The position numbers and the translations under genes are program-made. Source: Gemmatimonadaceae bacterium (GTDB lineage Bacteria > Gemmatimonadota > Gemmatimonadetes > Gemmatimonadales > Gemmatimonadaceae). From it: a stretch of 41,974 nt of DNA. Below, piece after piece: positions 1-9,152 of the stretch (position 1 is the first letter of the stretch; every line of letters begins with the position of its first letter). Location: NCBI GenBank assembly GCA_025928185.1, contig JAICKA010000018.1:1-41974 (forward strand), written 5' to 3'. The notes under the pieces were generated by a model that was not told the DNA's origin, did not search any database, and saw only the letters and a list, made by a program, of their open reading frames with translations.

Positions 1-1429
1 CATGGGCGCGCAGATGGTGAAGGAAGTCGCGACGAGAACGTCGGACAATGCCGGCGACGGCACGACGACGGCGACCGTGCTCGCGCAGGCGATCTTCCGC
101 GAAGGTCTCAAGAACGTCACCGCCGGCGCCAACCCGATGGCGATCAAGCGCGGTATCGATCGCGCGGTGCAGGCAGTCGTCGACGAGCTCAAGAAGATCA
201 GCGTCCCGACGACCGGCAAGAAGGAGATCGCCCAGGTCGGCGCCATCTCCGCGAACAACGACGCCGAGATCGGAAATCTGATCGCTGAAGCGTTCGACAA
301 GGTTGGGAAGGACGGCGTGATCACGGTTGAAGAGGCCAAGGGCCTCGAGACGAACCTCGAGACGGTCGAAGGCATGCAGTTCGATCGCGGCTACGTCTCA
401 CCGTACTTCGTCACCGATCCGGAGAAGATGGAAGCGGTTCTCGAGGATGCGTTCATCCTCATTCACGACAAGAAGGTCTCGTCGATGAAGGACCTGCTCC
501 CCGTGCTCGAGAAGGTCGCGCAGCAGGGCAAGCCGTTGCTCATCATCGCCGAAGACGTCGAAGGTGAAGCGCTTGCGACGCTGGTCGTCAACAAGCTCCG
601 CGGCACGCTCAAGGTTTGCGCCGTCAAGGCCCCTGGCTTCGGCGATCGCCGCAAGGCGATGCTGCAGGACATCGCGGTGCTGACGAACGGCCAGGTGATC
701 AGCGAGGAAGTCGGGTTCAAGCTCGAGAACGCCGTCGTCACGGACCTCGGCCGCGCCAAGCGGATCGTGGTCGACAAGGACAACACGACAATCATCGACG
801 GCGCCGGCGCGGACGACAAGATCCAGGGCCGCATCAAGGAGATCCGCGTCGCGATCGACAGCAGCACGTCAGACTACGACAAGGAGAAGCTGCAGGAGCG
901 GCTTGCCAAGTTGTCCGGCGGCGTTGCCGTGATCAACGTCGGCGCGGCGACGGAAGCCGAGATGAAGGAGAAGAAAGCCCGCGTCGAGGACGCCCTGCAC
1001 GCCACGAAGGCGGCGGCGGAGGAAGGCATCGTTCCGGGTGGCGGAGTGGCGCTGCTGCGTGCGCAGCGGGCGCTCAAGAGTCTCAAGCTCGATCCGGAGG
1101 AGCAGATCGGCGTCGAGATCGTCCGTCGCGCCGTCGAGGAGCCGATCCGCATGATCGTGCAGAACGCGGGTGGCGAAGGCTCGATCGTCGTCGAGAAGGT
1201 GCGGGCGTCGAAGGATGACTCGTTCGGCTACAACGCGCTGACCGACACGTACGAGAATCTCGTGCAGGCCGGTGTCATCGACCCGACCAAGGTCACGCGC
1301 ACCGCGTTGCAGAACGCCGCGTCGATCGCCGGGTTGCTGCTGACGACGGAAGCGTTGATCGTCGAGAAGAAGGAGAAGGAAGCGCCCGCGGCCGGTGGCC
1401 CGCCGGGCGGCATGGGCGGCATGTACTGA
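1..1429 (+). CDS. groEL: Chaperonin GroEL (Hsp60), 3' part
   Basis: This is the ATP-dependent folding chaperonin that forms the tetradecameric cytoplasmic cage with GroES. The window opens inside the gene: the first full codon is at base 2, and about 70 N-terminal residues of the family are missing, so the first Met seen is internal. The visible 475 residues hold the nucleotide-binding segment [12 protein letters not shown] near the start, the apical domain, the [13 protein letters not shown] segment of the C-terminal equatorial domain and the typical Gly/Met tail ending GGMGGMY. Nothing in the visible part looks broken. A strong hairpin terminator follows 23 bases after the stop. groES would be expected just upstream, outside the window. 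Confidence 0.98.
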   Translation, partial: MGAQMVKEVATRTSDNAGDGTTTATVLAQAIFREGLKNVTAGANPMAIKRGIDRAVQAVVDELKKISVPTTGKKEIAQVGAISANNDAEIGNLIAEAFDKVGKDGVITVEEAKGLETNLETVEGMQFDRGYVSPYFVTDPEKMEAVLEDAFILIHDKKVSSMKDLLPVLEKVAQQGKPLLIIAEDVEGEALATLVVNKLRGTLKVCAVKAPGFGDRRKAMLQDIAVLTNGQVISEEVGFKLENAVVTDLGRAKRIVVDKDNTTIIDGAGADDKIQGRIKEIRVAIDSSTSDYDKEKLQERLAKLSGGVAVINVGAATEAEMKEKKARVEDALHATKAAAEEGIVPGGGVALLRAQRALKSLKLDPEEQIGVEIVRRAVEEPIRMIVQNAGGEGSIVVEKVRASKDDSFGYNALTDTYENLVQAGVIDPTKVTRTALQNAASIAGLLLTTEALIVEKKEKEAPAAGGPPGGMGGMY

Positions 1430-1452
1430 GCCGTCCACGAGAGTGAAGAACG

Positions 1453-1485
1453 AACGGGAGCTGCCTCGGCAGCTCCCGTTTTCGT
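1453..1485 (+). terminator. Intrinsic terminator of groEL, possibly bidirectional
   Basis: A perfect 13-bp stem (1453-1465 pairing with 1468-1480) with a two-base loop ends in a T-rich stretch. It sits between the groEL stop and the converging stop of the minus-strand permease at 1487. The stem begins with AA, so read on the other strand it also ends in Ts and may serve both genes. Confidence 0.85.
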
Positions 1486-1486
1486 T

Positions 1487-4192
1487 TCAGTCCGCGCGTA
1501 GCGCGACATTGGGATCCATGCCGGCTGCGCGGGTTGCCGGAACCAGGCTGGCAGCCATCGCGGCCGCGAGCATCGTGGCCGCGACGACGACGTATACCAG
1601 CGGATCGAACGCAGATTCTGCGAACAAGAGCGGCTGCGTCCGGGGCGCCACGACTATGGCAATGAGAGTTCCGATAACCACGGCGAGGGCGGTTGCCCGA
1701 AGTGCGTATCCCGCCACGAGTCGCGCGACGCGCCCCCGCGTCGCGCCGAGCGCCATCCGCACACCGATCTCGTGGCGGCGCTGCTCCACCGAGTAGCTCA
1801 CCACGCCATAAAGTCCGACCATTGCGACGACGAGCGCCAAGCCGCCAAAGGCCGTGAACAACGTCGCGCCAAGCTCCCACGATCGGCGCTGGTCGTCGAC
1901 GATGTCCTCGAGCGGCCGCACGACCACGAAGCCGTTACCTGGCATCACGCGCATGAGCGCACGCCGGAGATGCTCGACTTCGCCCCGCGCATTCGGCGTG
2001 GCCAGACGGACGTAGAGCGTCGAGACGTCGGGGGCGACCTGCTCGGCAGGGAGGTAATACATGAATCGCGGATCGTCCGTAAGGTTCTGCTGCGCCGTGT
2101 TCTCGGCGATACCGATGACTCTTGTACACGGCGTGGTCGCCGCGGATGGAGCGGCTCCGATCCCGACGCGTATGCATTGGCCGAGGGCGTCGCGTCCCAG
2201 CCAGAGTGCTCGCGCCATCGCGTCGCTCACGACGGTAACGCGCGGTGTGCCCTCGCGGTCCGCGTCGGTGAAGCCCCGGCCGCGCAGAATGCGTGTCTGC
2301 ATCACTCTGAAGTAATCCGGCGTCGTTATTTGAAAATTGAAACGTCCAAGGGATTCCACCGAGTCGATGCCGGGCACCTCCAACTGCGCGGTATTCGTGG
2401 CGAACAGGTCGCTGTTGATCCGCGTTGCCGCGACGACGCCGGGGACCGACTGCGCGCTCTCGACGAGCGTGCGGCGCGCTTCCACGGACTGTGTGCTGTC
2501 CATTGGGTAGCCGCGGAAGTCCGGCGTCACCTCGAGCACCGGCTCGGCGTCATAGCCCAGCGGCACCGCCCGAGCATGCGCAAAGCTTCGCACGAAGAGG
2601 CCGGCGCCGATCAGCAGGACGACCGACAGCGCCGCTTGCGCGACGAGGAGCGCGCTGCGCATGCGGTTGCGCTCCAGCATTCCACTTCGCGCGCCAGTCT
2701 TGAGCGACGAGGAGAGGTCGGTGCTCGCGGCCGCGACCACGGGACCGACGGCGGTGAGCAGCGTTGCAGCGAAGGCGCAGGCGGCGGCCACGCCCAGCGT
2801 GCGCCAATCAGTCGCGAGATCGAACGCCGATCCCTCGGGAAGCAGCATCGAGCGGATTGCCAGGCCAGCCCACTGGGCGGCGGCGACGCCCGCGATCGCG
2901 CCCGCGCCCGCGAGCGTCGCCGCCTCGGTGAGAAACTGTCGTGCGAGGCGCCCGCGGCGCACGCCGAGCGCAAGGCGCACCGTGATTTCGCGTCGTCGGC
3001 GGATCACGCGCGCGATCATCATGTTCGCCACGTTCGCGCACGCGATCAGCAACACGATGGCTGCGACCGCGGTCACCCACAGCATCACCTTCGCCTCGCG
3101 ACCGGCATCGGGACCCGCCCAGAGTTTCACCGGCCCGGCGATCGCCAGTGGATGCACGAGCGAGTCCGGGAGCGTGCGGGGCTGGATGGCTCGCTGCGCG
3201 GCCCTGCTTTGCACGTACGCCGCCGTCAGCTCGGCGGAGACGTCACGAAGCGAAGCGCCATGATGCCGCCTCACCAGCACCTGGACCCAATCCCAACTGT
3301 AGTCGTGTCGGTACGACTTCTCGCTCCACGCACCGAGATTCGACGGAATGGTGGACAGCGGGACGAACACGGCTGGAGCGGCGCCGGCGGTGGTGCCGAC
3401 GAAATCGGCCGGCGCGACGCCGATGACTGTGTAATCGACGATGCCGATCTCGAGGTGGCGTCCCAGGACATTCGCGCTTCTGAGCTCAGTCGCCCAGAAG
3501 GCGTGACTCAGAACCGCGACGGGTTGGGCGCTGCTCGAGTCCTCACTCGCGACGAAATACCGCCCGAGCGCGGGCGGAGCATCGAAGAATCCGAAGAACG
3601 ACGGGGTGACGCCGACGACTTTGCGGACGGTCGTCGCGTCGCCGCTGCCGACGGCGAACCGCCACTCGGTCTCTGCCGCGATGTCAGTGATGGTTCTGGT
3701 GGCGCGCCGCAAGTCGACGTAGCGCAGGAACGGGAACGTCGGGTTGGCGTGCGTCGCCCCGCGGTACGTCGTCTGAAGGTAGACGCGATTGACCGAACCG
3801 GGATCATGCAGCAACGGAAACGGCCGGAACATGAGACGATCGATAATGGCGAACATCGCCGTGTTGGCGCCGATGCCCAGGCCAAGCGTAATCACGATCG
3901 TCGCGGTAAACCCCGGTGACCGTCGGAACCCGCGGAGCGTGTAACGGAGATCCTGAAAGAATGCGTCGACGCGTGGGAATCCCCACGTCTCGCGACTGTC
4001 CTCACGTAGACGTCCGACGCTGCCGAGTTGTCGTTTGGCTGCGGTCAGCGCCTCACGGGGCGGCATTCCTTGATGCTCATAGTCGCGCGCGAGGAGCGCG
4101 ATGTGCGCCTCGATTTCGTCGTTCAAATCCTGTGTCAGTTCGTCGCGGCGCCACCATGATGCGAGCCGCCCAATCCATTCGCGAACTGTCAT
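1487..4192 (-). CDS. ADOP-type ABC transporter permease (MacB/FtsX-like)
   Basis: This 901-residue membrane protein belongs to the acidobacterial duplicated orphan permease (ADOP) type: an N-terminal soluble helical segment (about residues 1-80), a linker with DLRYTLRGFRRSPGFT, then a MacB periplasmic core and FtsX domains in duplicate. Hydrophobic segments are seen at FTATIVITLGLGIGAN, VTAVAAIVLLIACANVANMM, a central ALLVAQAALSVVLLIGAGLF and the C-terminal FTAFGGLALVVAMVGLYGVV. There is no ATPase domain and none is encoded beside it, as usual for this group. The ATG at 4192 overlaps the PadR stop (ATGA) and has GGAG seven bases upstream; the longer open frame is in-frame read-through. The substrate is unknown; export of a peptide, lipid or toxic compound is only an inference. 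Confidence 0.88.
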   Translation of the reverse strand: MTVREWIGRLASWWRRDELTQDLNDEIEAHIALLARDYEHQGMPPREALTAAKRQLGSVGRLREDSRETWGFPRVDAFFQDLRYTLRGFRRSPGFTATIVITLGLGIGANTAMFAIIDRLMFRPFPLLHDPGSVNRVYLQTTYRGATHANPTFPFLRYVDLRRATRTITDIAAETEWRFAVGSGDATTVRKVVGVTPSFFGFFDAPPALGRYFVASEDSSSAQPVAVLSHAFWATELRSANVLGRHLEIGIVDYTVIGVAPADFVGTTAGAAPAVFVPLSTIPSNLGAWSEKSYRHDYSWDWVQVLVRRHHGASLRDVSAELTAAYVQSRAAQRAIQPRTLPDSLVHPLAIAGPVKLWAGPDAGREAKVMLWVTAVAAIVLLIACANVANMMIARVIRRRREITVRLALGVRRGRLARQFLTEAATLAGAGAIAGVAAAQWAGLAIRSMLLPEGSAFDLATDWRTLGVAAACAFAATLLTAVGPVVAAASTDLSSSLKTGARSGMLERNRMRSALLVAQAALSVVLLIGAGLFVRSFAHARAVPLGYDAEPVLEVTPDFRGYPMDSTQSVEARRTLVESAQSVPGVVAATRINSDLFATNTAQLEVPGIDSVESLGRFNFQITTPDYFRVMQTRILRGRGFTDADREGTPRVTVVSDAMARALWLGRDALGQCIRVGIGAAPSAATTPCTRVIGIAENTAQQNLTDDPRFMYYLPAEQVAPDVSTLYVRLATPNARGEVEHLRRALMRVMPGNGFVVVRPLEDIVDDQRRSWELGATLFTAFGGLALVVAMVGLYGVVSYSVEQRRHEIGVRMALGATRGRVARLVAGYALRATALAVVIGTLIAIVVAPRTQPLLFAESAFDPLVYVVVAATMLAAAMAASLVPATRAAGMDPNVALRAD

Positions 4193-4527
4193 GAGGTCGC
4201 TCCACGCAACACACGCGTCGTGATCGCGACGGATCGCTTGAACTGCGCCTCCTCGTTCACGAGCTGCCGTGTGCCGGCCGCCGTGATGCGATAGTAGCGG
4301 GCGTCCCGGCCCGTGGGCGTCTTCTTCACCGCCGAGCGAATCCACCCTTTGACCTGCATGCGCCGCAGCGCGGGGTAGAGCGATCCCTCTTCGATCCGCA
4401 GCGCCTCCTGCGAGAGGCGGTGGATGTGCTGCGCGATCCCGTAGCCGTGCATCGGCCCGAGCGACAGTGTCTTGAGGATCAGGAGATCGAGGGTGCCGGC
4501 GAGGAGCAGCGGTGGAGTATCAGCCAT
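4189..4527 (-). CDS. PadR family transcriptional regulator
   Basis: This 112-residue winged-helix protein matches PadR: the N-terminal LLAGTLDLLILKTLSLGPMHGYGIA helix pair, the recognition region EGSLYPALRRMQVKGWI, and the wing with GRDARYYRITAAGTRQL. It has only the short C-terminal helix of the PadR-s2 type that accompanies ADOP permeases. It is the first gene of a two-gene unit; its stop overlaps the permease start by four bases, so the two are translationally coupled. PadR proteins are mostly local repressors, so control of its own promoter and of the permease is likely. A palindrome over the candidate -10 box at 4558-4567 would suit this. The ligand cannot be told. Confidence 0.93.
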   Translation of the reverse strand: MADTPPLLLAGTLDLLILKTLSLGPMHGYGIAQHIHRLSQEALRIEEGSLYPALRRMQVKGWIRSAVKKTPTGRDARYYRITAAGTRQLVNEEAQFKRSVAITTRVLRGATS

Positions 4528-4557
4528 GCGGTCACAGTCGCAAGAGGGTAGTCAGCT

Positions 4558-4590
4558 CTATACATAGATGCGACAGCGACTGGGAGGCAA
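4558..4590 (-). promoter_or_regulatory. Candidate padR-permease promoter with palindrome at the -10
   Basis: On the minus strand a -35-like TTGCCT (4585-4590) and a -10-like TATGTA (4561-4566) are separated by 18 bases, placing transcription start about 25 bases before the PadR ATG. The palindrome CTATACATAG (4558-4567) covers the -10 box; PadR proteins bind AT-rich dyads, so it is a plausible autoregulatory operator. No experiment or comparison supports this. Confidence 0.45.
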
Positions 4591-4611
4591 GCGTTGGCAG
4601 CGTTGCGATCG

Positions 4612-6057
4612 CTATTCGGGGGGGCGGCCGCGTCCTTGACCTGCCGGACGTTGCGGCGTGAAGCCAATCTTCCCAACCGCCTGCGCCAGCAACGCCTTGG
4701 GATCGTAGATGAACCCCGACTTCATCACCATCCGCACGTTGCGAGTGTTCTTGATGTCGGTCAGCGGATTGCCCTGGATCACGAACAGATCCGCCAGCTT
4801 GCCGGTCTCGATCGTGCCGAGCCTGTCGGCGACGCCCATCGCCAGCGCGCCGTTGATCGTCGCGATCTTGATCGCTTCCGCCGGCGGAATGCCGATCAGC
4901 ACCAGCGTCTGCAGCTCGCGGTGCGCCGAAAAGCCGGCGAGGAACTCGCCGCGGCTCGGATTGTCGGTGCCAAGTGTGAGCAGACCACCGGCATCATAGA
5001 ACGCCTTGGTCGTGCGCCGCATGGCCCAGTACAGCGAATCCCATGACGGCACGTCCTTCCGCGGCGGCTGCGATTTCACCCACGCCTGCACCTCGGGCGT
5101 GAAGAACTGCCGTTCGTCGATCCAGTAATCGAACCCCTCTTCGAGTTTCGTGAAGTAGACGGGCGCGGTGATCGTCGGATCGAACATCACGTGATGCGAA
5201 ATGAACAACTGCACGATGTCCTTGAACTGCTTCGAGCTCGTGTCCACCTGCGACCAGGACGGATACGCTGGCTTGTTGGGATCGAGTTGATCGCCGCCGA
5301 GTATGTGTTCGATCCGATCGATGCCCATGAGGATGGCATCGCGCGCGTTGACGGTGCTTCGAAAGCCCGACTCGAGGTGCCCCGTCACGGTCAGACCGTG
5401 CAGGTGGGCACGCTCGACGAGCGCGCGGAGCTGCTGCGGCGCGATGCCTTTCGCCTTGAACGCACGCGCGCCGTGGGCGGCCCAGTAGTCCACGTCGCGG
5501 TAGATGTCGGCCGTCGTCGCGTTTCGATTCCAGCCGGGGCGCGCCGTCCCGAAATACGGCCCCGAGTTGTAGATCCGCGGTCCGATCTGCTCGCCCGCGT
5601 CGATCCGCTCGCGCGTCACGCGCATGCTGTCCGGCTCGTACTCGCCGGCGGGGAACGTCGACGTGACGCCGTTGGCGAGAAAGATCAGCGGATTGTAGTG
5701 CCACTCGTCCGTGCGAATGCCGCGCGGACCCAGCGTCATGTTGTAGTGCGCGTGCACGTCGAAGATGCCGGGCAGGATGTATTCGTCGTCGTCGAGCGTC
5801 ACGACGCGAGCGCCGGCGGTCTCCTGTGCGGTGAGCGGCCGGTTCACGCCGAGCAGCCTGCCGGCCACGACGAGAATGCCCTGGTTGCGCACGACACGAT
5901 CCTCCGTGCCGGTGAACAGCCAGCCTCCGCGAATGACCACCGACTGCTGCCCTTCCGGGGGCGCCGTGCCGGCGGGACTCTGCCCCGACGTCGGTGCGAC
6001 GACCGCGCCGAGGAGCGCCGCGACGATGGCGGCGCGGGATCGAATGAATCGTGTCAT
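4612..6057 (-). CDS. Exported amidohydrolase-family protein
   Basis: This 481-residue metal-dependent hydrolase starts at MTRF with a signal peptide (hydrophobic AAIVAALLGAVVAPTSG). The metal-site pieces of the amidohydrolase superfamily are present: PGIFDVHAHYN (HxH), a lysine in ARAFKAKGI, histidines in VTGHLES and RIEHILG, and the aspartate in LTLGTDNPS. The C-terminal LGTIETGKLADLFVIQGNP is typical of imidazolonepropionase/prolidase-like members. It should act outside the inner membrane on a cyclic amide, peptide or similar compound; the substrate is not predictable. It is the last gene of the six-gene minus-strand run, 13 bases after the metallo-beta-lactamase gene. The frame is open for 76 codons upstream of the chosen ATG, but that stretch lies inside the previous gene and looks like shadow sequence. 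Confidence 0.88.
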   Translation of the reverse strand: MTRFIRSRAAIVAALLGAVVAPTSGQSPAGTAPPEGQQSVVIRGGWLFTGTEDRVVRNQGILVVAGRLLGVNRPLTAQETAGARVVTLDDDEYILPGIFDVHAHYNMTLGPRGIRTDEWHYNPLIFLANGVTSTFPAGEYEPDSMRVTRERIDAGEQIGPRIYNSGPYFGTARPGWNRNATTADIYRDVDYWAAHGARAFKAKGIAPQQLRALVERAHLHGLTVTGHLESGFRSTVNARDAILMGIDRIEHILGGDQLDPNKPAYPSWSQVDTSSKQFKDIVQLFISHHVMFDPTITAPVYFTKLEEGFDYWIDERQFFTPEVQAWVKSQPPRKDVPSWDSLYWAMRRTTKAFYDAGGLLTLGTDNPSRGEFLAGFSAHRELQTLVLIGIPPAEAIKIATINGALAMGVADRLGTIETGKLADLFVIQGNPLTDIKNTRNVRMVMKSGFIYDPKALLAQAVGKIGFTPQRPAGQGRGRPPE

Positions 6058-6070
6058 GTCATGAGAGGGT

Positions 6071-6880
6071 TTATACGCCCAACGTGTATTGGAGCGGCGC
6101 CGGAGCCCGTGATCCACCCGGTACGAAGGGGCCGACGACCGCATCCTGCTGCGCGGCGGTGAGCGTACCGCGAAAGCGGCTGCGCCGCAATCCATTGCGC
6201 ATTTCGCCGAGTGCCACCTCCGGCGTATTGCACTTCTCACTGAGATGCGCGAGCACCAGGTGGCGCACGTCGGCAGTGACGGCATCGCGGGCGAATGCGG
6301 CGGCCGCGCGGTTGCTGAGATGGCCGGTGTCGCAGGCGATGCGGCCTTGCAGCCATCGGGGATAGGGGCCGGTGCGCAGCATGTCGTCGTCGTGGTTCGA
6401 CTCGAGCACGAGCAGGTCGAGCGAAGTGCACGCGTCGGCGATCGCCCGGCTCACGTGGCCGATGTCGTAGAAGACGCCGGCGCGCGCGCCGGTCGATCGA
6501 CTGGTGATCACGAAGCCCACCGATTCCGCCGCGTCGTGCGGCGTGCCGGTGCTCGCCACGGTCATGCGCGGAAGATCGATCGATTCGCCGGGCGTGAAGC
6601 GCGTGAGCGAGTCGCCGAGGTCGGCGTTGGCAGCAGTGCCCGCCGTTGCATACGCGCGCCACGCCCAGCGTTTCGTCGCCGCGGCGACGCCCTTCACGTG
6701 ATCGCTGTGCTCGTGCGTGACGAAGCAGCAGTCGACCGACTCCGGGGCGACGCCGATCGACTTGAGCCGACCGGCGAGCGTGCGCGTGCCGAAGCCGCAA
6801 TCGATGAGAATTCTCGTATCGTCGCATTCGACGAGCACCGCGTTGCCGCGGCTCCCGCTGCCCAGCATCCAGAGCTTCAT
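6071..6880 (-). CDS. MBL-fold metallohydrolase, WalJ/YycJ-like
   Basis: This 269-residue protein begins MKLWMLGSGSRGNAVLVE, the standard start of the WalJ/YycJ group (SGSSGN variants). The metal site is visible as THEHSDHVKG, followed by TPHDA, LLVLESNHDDDML and DTGHLSN, with a C-terminal LVLAHLSEKCN. Family members are cytoplasmic phosphodiesterase-like hydrolases, linked in Firmicutes to the WalRK cell-wall regulon and to DNA repair as a nuclease; the role here is open. The ATG overlaps the stop of the GlmU-like gene by four bases, so the genes are coupled. Confidence 0.9.
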   Translation of the reverse strand: MKLWMLGSGSRGNAVLVECDDTRILIDCGFGTRTLAGRLKSIGVAPESVDCCFVTHEHSDHVKGVAAATKRWAWRAYATAGTAANADLGDSLTRFTPGESIDLPRMTVASTGTPHDAAESVGFVITSRSTGARAGVFYDIGHVSRAIADACTSLDLLVLESNHDDDMLRTGPYPRWLQGRIACDTGHLSNRAAAAFARDAVTADVRHLVLAHLSEKCNTPEVALGEMRNGLRRSRFRGTLTAAQQDAVVGPFVPGGSRAPAPLQYTLGV

Positions 6881-8112
6881 CGGCTCGTCTCCACGCGCCA
6901 GCGCGCCGCGTGCACGACGGCAAGATGGCGGCGGCCGCTCGCCGTCAGCTCCACGTGCCGGCGCGCCATCATGCGGGCTGCCGTGTCGGCGAACTTGCCG
7001 GCATCGTAAAGATCGTAGGGCGGTGCGCCGCCCCACGAGAACGGGGCCACGACCTTGGGCGGCATCTCGCCGAACACGTTCGCGCCGGCGCCGAGCACGC
7101 AGCCCGTGGTGAGCCGGAGACCGATGCCGGTCTTCACGTGGTCGCCGAACATCGTCCCGAGAAACTGCAGGCCCGAGTCGCGCACGCCGGCCGGCGTCCA
7201 CAGCGACACGGATCCGTACGTGTTCTTCAAATTGCTCGTGATCGTGCCGGCGCCGAGGTTCACCCAGCGGCCGAGATACGAGTGCCCGACGAAACCATCG
7301 TGCCCCTTGTTGGAGTGGCCGAGCATGATCGTGCCGCTCATTTCGCCGCGCACTTTGCACATGGCGCCGATCGAGCAGCCGCCGATCTCGCCGCCGAGCA
7401 CGTTCGTCTCCCGCCCGATGTAGCACGGGCCGATGAGCCGCGTGAACGCGTGAATCCGCGCGCCGCTCTCGATGAGAATCGGGCCGCCCGTGGCGTCGAG
7501 CACCACGTGTGGCTCGATCGAGACGCCACTGGCGACGGTGATCGACCGCTCGCCGAGCACGGTCACGTGCGCCGGGAGCGGCGTGCGATGGTCGGTGCTG
7601 GTCGACAGGCGCTCGATGTCGTCAGCAAGCTGCTCGGGCAGCCAGCGGATGAAGTCCCACACGTCCGACATCCAGTGGCCGTGAACGTCGCCGATGCCGC
7701 CGGTGCCGGCGTGCAGCGACTCGAGCGTGATGGTGCCGTCGGCGAACGCCGCCGCGTCGACGGGTTCGCGCAGTCGCACGGCGGCCAGCTCGCTTCCCGA
7801 GCGCCACATGCTGCATGTCGCGGCGCTGCGCCGTGCGTGGGCCATGTCCGACGGGAGCGCCGGGGCGCAGCGCGCGTTGGCGACGATGGAGCCGGCGGGA
7901 ATCAAGCCATGCGCGGAGTGCGCTGCGCCCGCCTCGTCGAAATCGCGGTGACGATCGCCGGCGAGAAAGTGTGACTCCTCCAGCTGCAATGCGGCGCACC
8001 AGCGCTCGCGTATGAGCAGCGCACCGGCGCGCAGCTCCGACACCGGCCGCGTCGAGGCGAACGGCTCCAGGCGGCGCGCCACCGCGTCGTCGTACAGGTA
8101 CAGCGCCGTCAT
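6877..8112 (-). CDS. GlmU-like sugar nucleotidyltransferase with left-handed beta-helix
   Basis: This 411-residue protein starts MTALYLYDD and soon has TRPVSELRAGALLIRERW, which matches the alternative GlmU family seen in Bacteroidetes and Gemmatimonadota (UDP-GlcNAc diphosphorylase/glucosamine-1-P acetyltransferase). The classical LxxGxGTRM pyrophosphorylase loop is absent. The second half is a left-handed parallel beta-helix with hexapeptide repeats, including LIESGARIHAFTRLIGPCYIG and WVNLGAGTITSNLKNTYG. It probably makes UDP-GlcNAc or a related sugar nucleotide for cell wall and LPS. It lies between manC and the MBL gene with ATGA overlaps on both sides. The exact substrate is an inference from family and neighbours. 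Confidence 0.85.
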   Translation of the reverse strand: MTALYLYDDAVARRLEPFASTRPVSELRAGALLIRERWCAALQLEESHFLAGDRHRDFDEAGAAHSAHGLIPAGSIVANARCAPALPSDMAHARRSAATCSMWRSGSELAAVRLREPVDAAAFADGTITLESLHAGTGGIGDVHGHWMSDVWDFIRWLPEQLADDIERLSTSTDHRTPLPAHVTVLGERSITVASGVSIEPHVVLDATGGPILIESGARIHAFTRLIGPCYIGRETNVLGGEIGGCSIGAMCKVRGEMSGTIMLGHSNKGHDGFVGHSYLGRWVNLGAGTITSNLKNTYGSVSLWTPAGVRDSGLQFLGTMFGDHVKTGIGLRLTTGCVLGAGANVFGEMPPKVVAPFSWGGAPPYDLYDAGKFADTAARMMARRHVELTASGRRHLAVVHAARWRVETSR

Positions 8113-9152
8113 TTGCCGTCCCGGTCGCGCACGCCGCGCGGCAGCGATTCCATGAGCGTTTTCAGATCCGACGACTTGTCGACGGTGGTGACGAGCACCA
8201 GCCCGCGCTCGACGACGACCACGAGATCGGCGACGCCGTACGCCACGACGGTCGTGTCGCTGCCCGCGTGGACGACGTTGTCGCGCGCGTCCACGGCATA
8301 GACGCGGCCCTGCGTCGCATTGCCCGCGGCGTCCCGCGCCTGAACGCGCGTGAGCGCGCCCCACGTGCCGACGTCGTCCCAGCCGAAGTCGCCGGCCAGC
8401 ACGGCGACGCGGCTGCTCCGTTCGAGCACGCCGACATCCACCGACACCGGCGTGACGGCGGCGAAGAATGCCTCGAGATCGTCCGCGTGTGCGTGCAGCG
8501 CCGGCGCGATCTCCGGCGCGAGTCGTCGCACGTCGTCGAGAAAGTCGCCGACGCGCCACACGAAAATGCCGGAGTTCCAGAGATAGCCGTCCCGCCACAT
8601 CGACTCGGCGCGCGTTCGATCGGGCTTCTCGACGAATCGCGTGACGCGTCGCGCGCCGTGCTCGATCTCGTCGCCGGGCTGGATGTAGCCAAAGCCCGGA
8701 TCGGGTCGCGTCGGTACGACGCCGACGGTGACGAGCGCATGCTGCGCTGTGGCCACCTCCGATGCGCGAACGAGCGCTCGTTGAAAGCCCGCGGCATCGG
8801 CCACCGCCCAGTCGGCGTGCACGGAGATCATCACAGCGTCGGGTCCATCCCGTCGCGCGATCTCCTGCGCCGCCCACGTGAGCGCGGCACCGGTGCCGCC
8901 GGCCCGCGGCTCGGCGATCAGGTTCTCCCGCGGCAGATCGGGCAGCAGCGAGGAAACCGCGGGCACCAACGTGTCATTGGTGAGTATCAGGATGTGCTCG
9001 GCTGGCACGATAGGGCGCAGTCGCGTCACCGCGTCGACGAGCAATGGATCATCGCTCACCAGCGGCAGGAGCTGTTTTGGACGTGACGGGGTGCTCAGAG
9101 GCCAGAAGCGCGAACCCACGCCGCCGGCGAGCACGACGGCCCACCGGCTCAT
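8109..9152 (-). CDS. manC: Mannose-1-phosphate guanylyltransferase
   Basis: This 347-residue nucleotidyltransferase joins GTP and mannose-1-phosphate to GDP-mannose for polysaccharides. It starts MSRWAVVLAGGVGSRFWPLS, with the signature loop and the following PSRPKQLLPL. Further family marks are FGYIQPGDE, RFVEKPD, YLWNSGIFVWR and the GWDDVGTW segment. The length fits the single-domain GMP type without a fused C-terminal mannose isomerase. Its ATG overlaps the response-regulator stop and its stop overlaps the next ATG, each by four bases. Read-through of the frame upstream of the chosen ATG lies inside the response-regulator gene. Confidence 0.94.
   Translation of the reverse strand: MSRWAVVLAGGVGSRFWPLSTPSRPKQLLPLVSDDPLLVDAVTRLRPIVPAEHILILTNDTLVPAVSSLLPDLPRENLIAEPRAGGTGAALTWAAQEIARRDGPDAVMISVHADWAVADAAGFQRALVRASEVATAQHALVTVGVVPTRPDPGFGYIQPGDEIEHGARRVTRFVEKPDRTRAESMWRDGYLWNSGIFVWRVGDFLDDVRRLAPEIAPALHAHADDLEAFFAAVTPVSVDVGVLERSSRVAVLAGDFGWDDVGTWGALTRVQARDAAGNATQGRVYAVDARDNVVHAGSDTTVVAYGVADLVVVVERGLVLVTTVDKSSDLKTLMESLPRGVRDRDGK

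Noticed and set aside
1772-3919. 715-codon plus-strand open frame opposite the permease gene
   Set aside because: Shadow frame of a high-GC gene; Arg/His/Asp-rich, no family similarity, no ribosome site.
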